Source: Polaribacter vadi
Lineage (GTDB): Bacteria > Bacteroidota > Bacteroidia > Flavobacteriales > Flavobacteriaceae
DNA length: 17,500 nt
Assembly: GCF_001761365.1 (NCBI RefSeq)
Contig: NZ_CP017477.1
Coordinates: 1 to 17,500 of the forward strand
Direction of reading: 5' to 3'
Shown: piece by piece, positions 6,726-15,262 of the stretch
Numbering within the stretch: the stretch's first letter is position 1
How the letters are laid out: the number at the start of each line of letters is the position of its first letter
Program-made: the position numbers and the translations under genes
The notes under the pieces: model-generated
The model's database searches: none
What the model saw: the letters and a program-made list of their open reading frames with translations, nothing else
Told to the model about the DNA's origin: nothing

Positions 6726-8114
6726 ATGAAAAAATTTTTTAGTTTATTAGGAATGGCTATTCTTGGAGGAGCAATTACTCTAGGAGGCTACAAAATGTTT
6801 ATCGATGAAAATGTTGTGGTAGAAAGTATACAACCAAATTCTTCATCAATTATAAGAACAAATTACAACCCTGCGTTTAATACAAATTCAACAGCTATAG
6901 ATGCAGCTACAATCGATTTTACATTGGCAGCAGAAAGAACTGTACACTCTGTTGTTCATGTAAAAAATACTGCAATCAGAACACAATCTAGTCCTTTAGA
7001 TATTTTCTTTGGAAATGGAAATGGTACCAGAAAATTTGAACAAGTAGGTACAGGAAGTGGTGTTATTATTTCTGCTGATGGGTATATTGTAACAAATAAT
7101 CATGTAATTGATAATGCAAATAATATCGAAATAACCTTAAATAATAATAAAAAGTACGAAGCTGAATTAATAGGTACTGACAAAAATAATGATATTGCTT
7201 TGTTAAAAATTAATGCAGATGTTGATTTGCCTTACACACCTTTTGCAAATTCGGATACGATTAAAATAGGAGAATGGGTTTTAGCAGTTGGGAATCCTTA
7301 TAATTTAACAAGCACAGTAACTGCAGGAATTGTAAGTGCAAAAGGAAGAGATTTAGAAGGAAATGGAAATATTGAATCTTTTATACAAACTGATGCAGCT
7401 GTGAATCCTGGAAATAGTGGAGGAGCTTTGGTAAATACAAGAGGTGAATTAGTAGGAATTAACACAGCAATTTCTTCTAAAACAGGTTCTTTTATTGGGT
7501 ATTCTTTTGCAGTGCCATCTAACATTGTAAAGAAAATTGTAGATGATTTATTAGAATTTGGAGCTGTTCAAGAAGCTATTTTAGGAATTTCTATAGATGA
7601 TAAATATAAAGATGATGGTGTAAAAGTTCATGAAGTTTTTTATGATGGTGGTGCAAAAAAAGCGGGTTTAAAAGATGGTGATGTTATTGTAAAAATTAAT
7701 AATGTTAAGATTTCTAAATTTTCAGAATTATTAGGGCAGCTAACAGCAAAAAGACCTGGAGATTATGTAGATGTTACTATTAACAGAGATGGAGATTATA
7801 TTACAAAAAGTATTGAACTAAGTAAAAAACCAGTTAGGTATGTTTCTAATTCATTTAAGTGGGAATTGAAAAATGTTTCCAAAGAAGAATTAGATAAAAA
7901 AGGTATTGATCAAGGAGCTAAAATTATAAATACTGCAGATACTAGATATAGAGATAGTTTGGTCAATTATATTATAACAAAAGTTAATAATCAAGAAGTT
8001 AATAATGCAGAAAATGCAGTTAAATTATTAGAAAAGGCTGCTAAAGGAGGTTATTCAATAGTCATTGAAGTTATAAATGTAAATGGAGAAAAAGAAATTT
8101 TAAGATTTAGATAA
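6726..8114 (+). CDS. htrA: HtrA/DegP-type periplasmic serine protease (S1C)
   Basis: A trypsin-fold protease and chaperone that degrades misfolded envelope proteins. Residues 1-24 form a signal peptide or N-terminal anchor (MKKFFSLLGMAILGGAITLGG). The catalytic triad is clear: H126 in VTNNHVID, D156 in NNDIALLKI and S231 in NPGNSGGAL. Two PDZ domains follow, about 270-360 (containing GGAKKAGLKDGDVIVKINN) and about 375-462. At 462 aa it is typical of Bacteroidetes DegP/DegQ homologues. Nothing indicates damage. It is transcribed alone: a divergent gene lies upstream and a strong terminator follows directly. Control is probably through the GTTAAA array. Its -7 element (TACATTTA, 6698-6705) is one base off consensus, fitting a promoter that needs an activator. 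Confidence 0.96.
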   Translation: MKKFFSLLGMAILGGAITLGGYKMFIDENVVVESIQPNSSSIIRTNYNPAFNTNSTAIDAATIDFTLAAERTVHSVVHVKNTAIRTQSSPLDIFFGNGNGTRKFEQVGTGSGVIISADGYIVTNNHVIDNANNIEITLNNNKKYEAELIGTDKNNDIALLKINADVDLPYTPFANSDTIKIGEWVLAVGNPYNLTSTVTAGIVSAKGRDLEGNGNIESFIQTDAAVNPGNSGGALVNTRGELVGINTAISSKTGSFIGYSFAVPSNIVKKIVDDLLEFGAVQEAILGISIDDKYKDDGVKVHEVFYDGGAKKAGLKDGDVIVKINNVKISKFSELLGQLTAKRPGDYVDVTINRDGDYITKSIELSKKPVRYVSNSFKWELKNVSKEELDKKGIDQGAKIINTADTRYRDSLVNYIITKVNNQEVNNAENAVKLLEKAAKGGYSIVIEVINVNGEKEILRFR

Positions 8115-8132
8115 TTTAAAATAGATTTCAAT

Positions 8133-8162
8133 AAAAATCCTGATTTTCGAATCAGGATTTTT
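8133..8162 (+). terminator. Intrinsic terminator of htrA
   Basis: A 13-base perfect stem (8133-8145 with 8150-8162, core AATCCTGATT/AATCAGGATT) closes on a UUCG tetraloop and ends in a T run. It starts 18 bases after the htrA stop. Confidence 0.9.
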
Positions 8163-8179
8163 TTATGTAAAAACTTTTT

Positions 8180-8195
8180 ACGAAATCGATTTCGT
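8180..8195. promoter_or_regulatory. Perfect 16-base palindrome in the gap promoter
   Basis: ACGAAATCGATTTCGT equals its own reverse complement. Its right end is 17 bases before the -7 element, so it covers the place of the -33 element. A repressor or activator operator for gap is likely. A T run follows, so a small hairpin is an alternative reading. Confidence 0.55.
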
Positions 8196-8212
8196 TTTTT
8201 CAAAAAAAGAAA

Positions 8213-8220
8213 TACTTTTG
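8213..8220 (+). promoter_or_regulatory. -7 promoter element of gap
   Basis: TACTTTTG matches TAnnTTTG exactly and lies 27 bases before the gap ATG. No TTG occurs at -33; that place is taken by the palindrome, which suggests regulator dependence. Confidence 0.6.
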
Positions 8221-8247
8221 CAAAAACTTTAAATTAGTTACACAGCT

Positions 8248-9690
8248 ATGTCATCAACTTTAGATTACGAAAAAGAAGTTAAATTACAAACACAAACAAG
8301 AAAAGCAACCGTAGAATTTATTAATATCGTAAATGATTTATGGTATAATAAATCTATTGAGTTGGTTATGTTTAGAAATCCACTTATAGATAAAAGAGCA
8401 AGTGAGATTTTAAATTTAATTGAGTATTCAAGAGAATTTGTAAACAAACCAATTACTATTCAAGATGCTTTAAATATTGCAAAAGCAATTCAGCAAGTAG
8501 ATTTGCCATCATCAAAATTAGATATTGGTAAATTAGCTTACGAATGTTATTTACATCCAGAAGGTTGTGAAGATAAAGTGACATTTATCAAAAGAAAATT
8601 AAAAAACGCAACAGAAGCAAAAAACATCACTCCAAAAGATGTTGTTTTATATGGTTTTGGTAGAATAGGACGTTTATTAGCAAGAGAATTAATGTCTAAA
8701 ATGGGCAAAGGTTCTCAATTAAGATTAAGAGCCATTGTAACTCGTGGCGAAATTACACAAACAGTTTTAGACAAAAGAGCTTCCTTATTAAGTGTAGATT
8801 CTGTTCACAGAGATTTTTTAGGAACTGTACAAACAGATATCGAAAACAAAGCTTTAATTATAAACGGAACAACCGTTTTTATGATTTCTGCCAACAATCC
8901 AGAAGATATCGATTATACAAAATTCGGAATTAAAGACGCCTTAATTATCGATAACACTGGAGCATTTAGAGACGATGTTGCATTAGCAAGACATTTAAAA
9001 TCGAAAGGAGCAAGCAAGGTTTTAATAACTGCGCCTGCAAAAGGAGTTCCAAATATTGTGCATGGTGTAAATCATAAACAAAACGATCCTGATAAAGTTG
9101 ATGTTTTTTCAGCAGCATCTTGTACAACCAATGCAATAACGCCAGTTTTAAAGGTTTTGGAAGATAATTTCGGAATTAAAAAAGGACATTTAGAAACCAT
9201 TCACGCCTATACAAACGACCAAAATTTGGTAGATAATATGCACAGCAAATACAGGAGAGGTAGAGCTGCAGCATTAAATATGGTAATTACTGAAACTGGA
9301 GCAGGAAGTGCAGTTGCAAAAGCAATTCCAATTTTGGCAGGCAAGTTAACATCAAACGCAATTCGAGTTCCTGTACCAAATGGATCTTTGGCTATTTTGA
9401 ATTTGCAATTAAGAAGACCAGTGACTAAAGATGTAATCAATGCAATTTTAAAACAAAACGCTTTGGAAGGCGATTTGGTTGAGCAAATTAAATACTCTAT
9501 AGATAATGAGTTGGTGTCATCAGACATTATTGGCTCAACTGCACCCTCAATTTTCGATAGCAAAGCAACCATTACAGATGGTGATAGTGTAATTTTATAT
9601 ATTTGGTACGATAATGAATATGGGTATTCGCATCAAGTAATGCGTTTGGCAAAACACATTGCAAAAGTTAGACGATTTACATATTATTAG
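8248..9690 (+). CDS. gap: Glyceraldehyde-3-phosphate dehydrogenase, long form
   Basis: Catalyses the reversible oxidation and phosphorylation of glyceraldehyde-3-phosphate. The GAPDH core begins near residue 130 with the Rossmann motif YGFGRIGR (135-142). The catalytic Cys is C292 in SAASCTTNA and the partner His is H319 in ETIHAYTNDQ. The NEYGYSHQVMRL tail is canonical. At 480 aa it has about 130 extra N-terminal residues, predicted mostly helical, as in the long GAPDH class of Bacteroidetes and some proteobacteria. The strand that normally ends with an Asp for NAD ribose (VAIND) reads RAIVTRGE here, with T165 and R166 at those places, which suggests possible NADP use. It stands alone between two terminator regions. 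Confidence 0.95.
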   Translation: MSSTLDYEKEVKLQTQTRKATVEFINIVNDLWYNKSIELVMFRNPLIDKRASEILNLIEYSREFVNKPITIQDALNIAKAIQQVDLPSSKLDIGKLAYECYLHPEGCEDKVTFIKRKLKNATEAKNITPKDVVLYGFGRIGRLLARELMSKMGKGSQLRLRAIVTRGEITQTVLDKRASLLSVDSVHRDFLGTVQTDIENKALIINGTTVFMISANNPEDIDYTKFGIKDALIIDNTGAFRDDVALARHLKSKGASKVLITAPAKGVPNIVHGVNHKQNDPDKVDVFSAASCTTNAITPVLKVLEDNFGIKKGHLETIHAYTNDQNLVDNMHSKYRRGRAAALNMVITETGAGSAVAKAIPILAGKLTSNAIRVPVPNGSLAILNLQLRRPVTKDVINAILKQNALEGDLVEQIKYSIDNELVSSDIIGSTAPSIFDSKATITDGDSVILYIWYDNEYGYSHQVMRLAKHIAKVRRFTYY

Positions 9691-9697
9691 TGAAACT

Positions 9698-9735
9698 CAA
9701 TTTTTAAAAACTGCAAAGCAGTGCATTAAAAATTG
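9698..9735 (+). other. 3'-UTR hairpin after gap
   Basis: CAATTTTTAA (9698-9707) pairs perfectly with TTAAAAATTG (9726-9735), and inside it CTGC/GCAG forms a second stem around AAA. It begins 8 bases after the stop. There is no T run, so it is more likely an mRNA end or stability structure. A small CTGAT/ATCAG hairpin follows at 9751-9765. Confidence 0.6.
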
Positions 9736-9790
9736 TTAGTTGAACTAATCCTGATTTTATATCAGAATCTAATAAATCACAAATTATAAT

Positions 9791-9832
9791 AACAAAATCC
9801 GAAGCAATTAAATGTTTTGGATTTTGTTTTTT
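9791..9832 (+). terminator. Intrinsic terminator downstream of gap
   Basis: A 16-base stem pairs 9791-9806 with 9813-9828, including two G-U pairs, around the loop ATTAAA, and is followed by TTTT. It lies 100 bases after the gap stop. Confidence 0.8.
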
Positions 9833-9835
9833 AGG

Positions 9836-9910
9836 AGCCATTTCCAGCTTTCACTACTCGCTTTTTTTGCTTGAAAAAAGCAAAAAAGAGCTCAAACAAG
9901 TCGTTCAATC
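9836..9910 (+). repeat. Interspersed intergenic repeat, copy A
   Basis: Shares three blocks in the same order with the stretch at 16029-16197: ACTCGCTTTTTTT (9856-9868), AAAAAAGAGCTCAAACAA (9882-9899) and TTCAATC (9904-9910). Here the first two blocks are 13 bases apart and fold into a hairpin (9861-9872 with 9878-9888). I recognise this as a type of non-coding repeat common between genes in Flavobacteriaceae. It encodes nothing I can see. Confidence 0.7.
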
Positions 9911-9930
9911 TGGGCTAAACTTGTTTGGCA

Positions 9931-10115
9931 GTTTTGTCATTTCGATTTTAGGAGAAATCTTATAAAAAAGCTAAACTGTGTATTCTCTTCTTTTGAGACT
10001 TCTCCTAAAGGGAAAGTGAAAATTATTACGATTAAAAAAAAAGCAAACAAACTAAACCAAGAGTATTTCTTCCAGATGCCTGTATTGAGCGAAGTCGAAA
10101 TAGGAAGATTAAGAT
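9931..10115. repeat. Relics of other intergenic repeats
   Basis: No gene is visible here. TTTAGGAGAA (9947-9956) and TTCTCCTAAA (10000-10009) are a perfect inverted pair inside a longer imperfect one. The left side begins TGTCATTTCGA (9935-9945), and ATTGAGCGAAGTCGAAATAGG-like sequence occurs at 10084-10104. Strings such as GTCATTTCGA and GAAGTCGAAAT recur between genes in many Flavobacteria. Confidence 0.45.
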
Positions 10116-10121
10116 GGGCTT

Positions 10122-10784
10122 TTACTCCTCACTAAAAAACTCAATTTCACAATCAAATTCTTTATTAATAAACTCTTCTTTGCTCATAAAATATTCAGAA
10201 GTAATAAATTGGTAGCCAGTTTCGGTTTTTAAAATATCCCAAATAATATCATTGGCTTCATCAAATTCTTCATCACCATTTAATTGTTTTCCAAATAACC
10301 TGATAATTACATTGTGGCTATCTAAATTTTGAGCAAAACATTTCAATGCAATTTCTTTGGTAATCTCTTCTTGCGCATTTCTTTTTGGAGTAATTTCAAA
10401 ATCAACAATCGTAGCTTTTGCAGTTGGGAATTTTCCGTTAAAAGCTTTGTATAATAACTGATTCACGCAAAATAATCTTTTGTGCAACCCAATTCTTGGG
10501 TATTCTTCAGAAATTTTATCAACCAACATTTCATAAGAAACAGAATCTATTTGATGCTCGTTCATTTCGTCAGATAATTTATATTCTAACACAATTCTAG
10601 CAGCTTCACTTGGGTCTTTATCAGCAATTGCCATAAAAAGCAATTCTCTTAACTCTTTAATATCAGTACTTTCTACATTTGGCAGCTCAAACCTGTCTAA
10701 AAGTTCCTTGTAATCCTCAATATTCCAAGAATTTTCAAGTTCGTCAACTGCAGAAATTTTATGTATTTTTATAGCGTATTTCAT
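10122..10784 (-). CDS. Unrecognised acidic cytosolic protein
   Basis: I do not recognise this family. It is a 220-residue soluble protein with no signal peptide and no membrane segment. It is rich in Asp and Glu, with a strongly acidic C-terminus. Visible features are a helical N-terminal half (about 20-110) and a second half with alternating charged and hydrophobic stretches (FEITPKRNAQEEITKEIALK, FITSEYFMSKEEFINKEF). No catalytic motif stands out. I chose ATG 10784 (MKYAIKIHKIS); an in-frame ATG at 10820 would add 12 residues (MYISFKSKDNLK) that look less like protein start sequence. It stands alone: convergent to gap, and separated from the sulfur operon by a terminator that points towards it. 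Confidence 0.7.
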   Translation of the reverse strand: MKYAIKIHKISAVDELENSWNIEDYKELLDRFELPNVESTDIKELRELLFMAIADKDPSEAARIVLEYKLSDEMNEHQIDSVSYEMLVDKISEEYPRIGLHKRLFCVNQLLYKAFNGKFPTAKATIVDFEITPKRNAQEEITKEIALKCFAQNLDSHNVIIRLFGKQLNGDEEFDEANDIIWDILKTETGYQFITSEYFMSKEEFINKEFDCEIEFFSEE

Positions 10785-10889
10785 TTTTAAGTTATCTTTT
10801 GATTTAAAAGAAATATACATTTTTTAAAATTGAAAAACAAATATTTATTTTGAAGAACAGAAAATGAAGCATCAATAAAAGGCATAAAA

Positions 10890-10921
10890 AAGAAACAAAA
10901 TAGTTTCCTATTTTGTTTCTT
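10890..10921 (-). terminator. Intrinsic terminator of the sulfur operon
   Basis: Read on the minus strand, a 14-base perfect stem (AAGAAACAAAATAG and its complement) closes on a GAAA tetraloop and runs into TTTTTT. It lies 18 bases past the stop of the last operon gene. Confidence 0.9.
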
Positions 10922-10938
10922 AACAACCTAAAGTAATA

Positions 10939-11415
10939 TTAAATAAATAATAAATGAGTATTGTCTTGGTCTGCTCTTGCATAAAAATCGCCAATGGTAA
11001 TGATATCTTCAATTTCATCAATTAAATCTTCTTTTTTTAGGTGAAACATATCAACTGCTAATTTACAAGCCCAAAGTTTACAACCAGAATCTGATAAAAT
11101 TTCTAAGAATTCTCCAACAGGAGGCATGTCTAATTTTTCCATTTCTTTTTTCATCATTTTAGTAGCTAAAGCTTCCATACCTGGTAAACCGCCTAACATT
11201 GTAGGAATGTGCATTGCAGGGTTACCCACAGTTGCTACACGCAAATGTTCTAGTTTTTTCTTTTGAATGGCTTCTAAACCAAAAAAAGTAAAAAAGATTT
11301 CTGACTCTATACCTTCCATTCTAGCTCCATTTGCCATAATAAAGGCTGCATATACATTTTCTATTGTTGCTTTTGATAGTATAAAAAGCATTTTTCTAAC
11401 TTTTGTTTTTTCCAT
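10939..11415 (-). CDS. DsrE2-like sulfur-transfer family protein
   Basis: Small protein of the DsrE/F-like fold (DsrE_2 group), whose members carry sulfane sulfur on cysteine in sulfur-oxidation and sulfur-relay pathways. The N-terminal strand KMLFILSKATIENVYAAFIMAN (9-30) and FFTFFGLEAI (41-50) are typical of the group. Two cysteines sit in GCKLWACKLAVDMF: C112 and C117, a C-x4-C arrangement at the place where the family has its sulfur-accepting Cys. The Met- and Lys-rich middle (80-97) is also usual. At 158 aa it is full length. It is the third gene of an operon with TusE-like and SQR-like genes (12-base gap), so it probably accepts sulfane sulfur from, or passes it to, the TusE-like partner. 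Confidence 0.88.
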   Translation of the reverse strand: MEKTKVRKMLFILSKATIENVYAAFIMANGARMEGIESEIFFTFFGLEAIQKKKLEHLRVATVGNPAMHIPTMLGGLPGMEALATKMMKKEMEKLDMPPVGEFLEILSDSGCKLWACKLAVDMFHLKKEDLIDEIEDIITIGDFYARADQDNTHLLFI

Positions 11416-11427
11416 GATTTCTATTTT

Positions 11428-11736
11428 TTAAATACAACTTTTTGGTTTTGGAACGCCTGCTATTTTTGTAGATACTTTTAAAGGCCCTCCAGGAAAAAGA
11501 GCGTAGAATTCTTTAATATCTACTACACCACTTTTTTTAATTCCTCGAATTGAAAGAGGACTATTGCTGGCAACTTGTTCTTGCAAATATGCAATAACCT
11601 CCCAATGTTTTTCGGTCATTTCAATATCATGTTCTTTGGCTATTTCTGCGCCAATTTCTTTGTTCCATTGAGAAAAGTCTGTTAAATATCCTTCGTTGTT
11701 AACTTTAATGTCAACTTGTTTTATTGTTTTTATCAT
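11428..11736 (-). CDS. tusE: TusE/DsrC-like sulfur carrier protein
   Basis: A DsrC/TusE fold protein of 102 aa that carries sulfur on a cysteine of its flexible C-terminal arm. Family landmarks are the DEGYLxDxxxW-like NEGYLTDFSQWNKEI (14-28), HWEVIAYLQEQ (44-54) and FPGGPLKVSTKIAGVPKPKSCI at the end. The penultimate C101 is the universal carrier Cys. The second Cys of true DsrC, 11 residues upstream, is T90 here, so the protein is TusE-like, not the two-cysteine DsrC of sulfite reductase systems. It lies 11 bases after the SQR-like gene and 12 bases before the DsrE2-like gene. That neighbourhood suggests handling of sulfide-derived sulfane sulfur more than tRNA thiolation, but TusE proper works in tRNA modification, so both remain possible. 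Confidence 0.9.
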   Translation of the reverse strand: MIKTIKQVDIKVNNEGYLTDFSQWNKEIGAEIAKEHDIEMTEKHWEVIAYLQEQVASNSPLSIRGIKKSGVVDIKEFYALFPGGPLKVSTKIAGVPKPKSCI

Positions 11737-11747
11737 TTTTGTTGAAT

Positions 11748-12983
11748 TTAATTGTTAATATTTTTTCCTGCTGTTTTCATATTTCTAGATACAAACGGAA
11801 TTGGAATTCCTTTTAATAAAACATTCCAGTATATCCATCTAAAAGCTAATTTTCCCCAGTGATTAAAAACACTTTCTTTTAAAAGTTTTAGAGGACCAAT
11901 GCCTGCTATAGGAAAAGTTCCTGTTACTGGTTCTTGCTCGTAATTAAAGTCTATTAATAAAGCTTTGTTTTTACCAGTTTCAATAAAACAATTGGCATGG
12001 CCATCAAATTCTTCTTTTAAAGGTTTATTTTCTAGATATAATAAAATGTTATCTGTTAATGTTTCTGCTTGAAAGTGTGCAACAGAACCCGCTTTTGATG
12101 CAGGTACATTTGTTGCATCACCAATAACAAAAATATTTTCGTACGCTAAAGATTGTAACGTGTTTGGGTGTGTAGGAACAAAATTTAAATCGTCTCCTAA
12201 ACCAGATTTTTCTATAACTTCATCACCCATATTTGTTGGTACAGTTACTAATAGATCATAATCTACTTCAGTATCAGCATAATCAATAATTTTATTGTTC
12301 TCAAAATCAACTTTTTCAATGGCAAAATCTGTGACTATTTTTATGTTTTTATCTTCTAATAAATAGCCTAAAGTTTTAGAAGTAAATTCTTTGGTAAAAG
12401 CACCACTTAAAGGAGTAACATAAGTAATATCAACCTTGTCTCTAATACCTTTTTTTTGAAAATAATCATCAGCTAAAAAAGCAAATTCTAAAGGTGCAAC
12501 TGGGCATTTTATAGGCATTTCTGTAATGTGAACTACCAATTTGCCTTCTTTAAAAGTGCGTAACTTATTTCTTAAAGCCAAAGCACCTTCATAAGTGTAA
12601 AAATCAAAAATAGATTTATGCCATTCTTTGCTATGCATCCCATCAACTTCTTGTGGCGCAATTTTAGAACCTGTAGCAATTATAAGTAAATCATACGCAA
12701 GAACTTCGTTTTCTAATACAACCAAATTGTTTTCTGCATCAATTTTTTCAATTTTTTGTTGATGATAAACTACATCTTTAGGAATAAATTTTTTGCCTAC
12801 TTTTTTAACTTGATCTTCAGTATAACTATCAAAAGGTAAAAAGAGAAAACCAGGTTGATAGTAATGCGTTTTGTATTGATCTATGATGCTTATTTTCCAT
12901 TCTTTTTTGGGTAATTTAGAAACCATATGATTCGCCATCATTGTTCCTGCTGTTCCTGCACCTAAAATAACTAAGTTTTTCAT
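11748..12983 (-). CDS. Sulfide:quinone oxidoreductase-like flavoprotein
   Basis: An FAD-dependent oxidoreductase of the SQR/flavocytochrome c sulfide dehydrogenase group, expected at the inner membrane, oxidising sulfide to sulfane sulfur and passing electrons to quinone. Counting from ATG 12983 (411 aa): the dinucleotide fold GAGTAG is at 8-13, ATGS at 103-106, and the second FAD motif IFVIGDATN at 284-292. Two cysteines occupy SQR-like places: C160 in IKCPVAPLEFAF and C332 in ANCFIETGKN. The extra N-terminal Cys of type I SQR is absent. A C-terminal hydrophobic, Trp-rich stretch (LAFRWIYWNVLLKGIPIPF) fits membrane attachment. A start at 13004 is possible, but 12983 places the Rossmann strand normally. 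It is the first gene of the operon. Confidence 0.87.
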   Translation of the reverse strand: MKNLVILGAGTAGTMMANHMVSKLPKKEWKISIIDQYKTHYYQPGFLFLPFDSYTEDQVKKVGKKFIPKDVVYHQQKIEKIDAENNLVVLENEVLAYDLLIIATGSKIAPQEVDGMHSKEWHKSIFDFYTYEGALALRNKLRTFKEGKLVVHITEMPIKCPVAPLEFAFLADDYFQKKGIRDKVDITYVTPLSGAFTKEFTSKTLGYLLEDKNIKIVTDFAIEKVDFENNKIIDYADTEVDYDLLVTVPTNMGDEVIEKSGLGDDLNFVPTHPNTLQSLAYENIFVIGDATNVPASKAGSVAHFQAETLTDNILLYLENKPLKEEFDGHANCFIETGKNKALLIDFNYEQEPVTGTFPIAGIGPLKLLKESVFNHWGKLAFRWIYWNVLLKGIPIPFVSRNMKTAGKNINN

Positions 12984-13001
12984 TGTGATTAATTTATACA
13001 C

Positions 13002-13009
13002 CAAAACTA
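13002..13009 (-). promoter_or_regulatory. -7 promoter element of the sulfur operon
   Basis: The minus strand reads TAGTTTTG, an exact TAnnTTTG match, 18 bases before ATG 12983. The first upstream palindrome is centred about 40 bases from the predicted transcription start. Confidence 0.6.
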
Positions 13010-13030
13010 GTTAGATTAGGAGTAGTATTT

Positions 13031-13046
13031 TATGATAAATATCATA
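13031..13046. promoter_or_regulatory. Crp/Fnr-type operator 1 of the sulfur operon
   Basis: TATGAT-AAAT-ATCATA has perfect 6-base arms with a 4-base spacer, the geometry of Crp/Fnr-family sites; ATGAT-N4-ATCAT is one base per arm from the Fnr consensus TTGAT-N4-ATCAA. Its position near -41 fits activation. Confidence 0.6.
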
Positions 13047-13055
13047 TAAAAGCTA

Positions 13056-13075
13056 TATGTAACCTTTGTTACATA
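13056..13075. promoter_or_regulatory. Crp/Fnr-type operator 2 of the sulfur operon
   Basis: TATGTAAC-CTTT-GTTACATA has perfect 8-base arms and a 4-base spacer. Its centre lies 27 bases upstream of operator 1. TGTAAC-N4-GTTACA is a Crp/Fnr-like half-site layout. An overlapping inverted repeat AACCTT/AAGGTT spans 13061-13080. Confidence 0.6.
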
Positions 13076-13133
13076 AGGTTTTGAGTTATTTAAATCATTT
13101 TTTTATTTAACCTAAAAAGTGTAAATATTGTGT

Positions 13134-13141
13134 TATTTTTG
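13134..13141 (+). promoter_or_regulatory. -7 promoter element of ligA
   Basis: TATTTTTG matches TAnnTTTG and lies 36 bases before the ligA ATG. No TTG is present at the -33 place. Confidence 0.45.
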
Positions 13142-13177
13142 AACGTAATTTTTATGAATAATTGATACTAAACATAA

Positions 13178-15175
<1,998 letters not shown>

Positions 15176-15262
15176 AATAACCTTGGCAAACTTTTTGAGT
15201 ACATACAAAAACAAACAATAATGAATGTCAGTTCGAATGAAATCTCTTTTTACAGAAATTTT

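Noticed and set aside
9207..9572. Open frame of 121 codons antisense to gap
   Set aside because: It lies wholly inside a well-supported GAPDH gene and its codons are the mirror of conserved motifs.
10890..10921. Inverted repeat as a possible insertion-sequence end
   Set aside because: The perfect stem, GAAA loop and T run make it an ordinary terminator for the sulfur operon.
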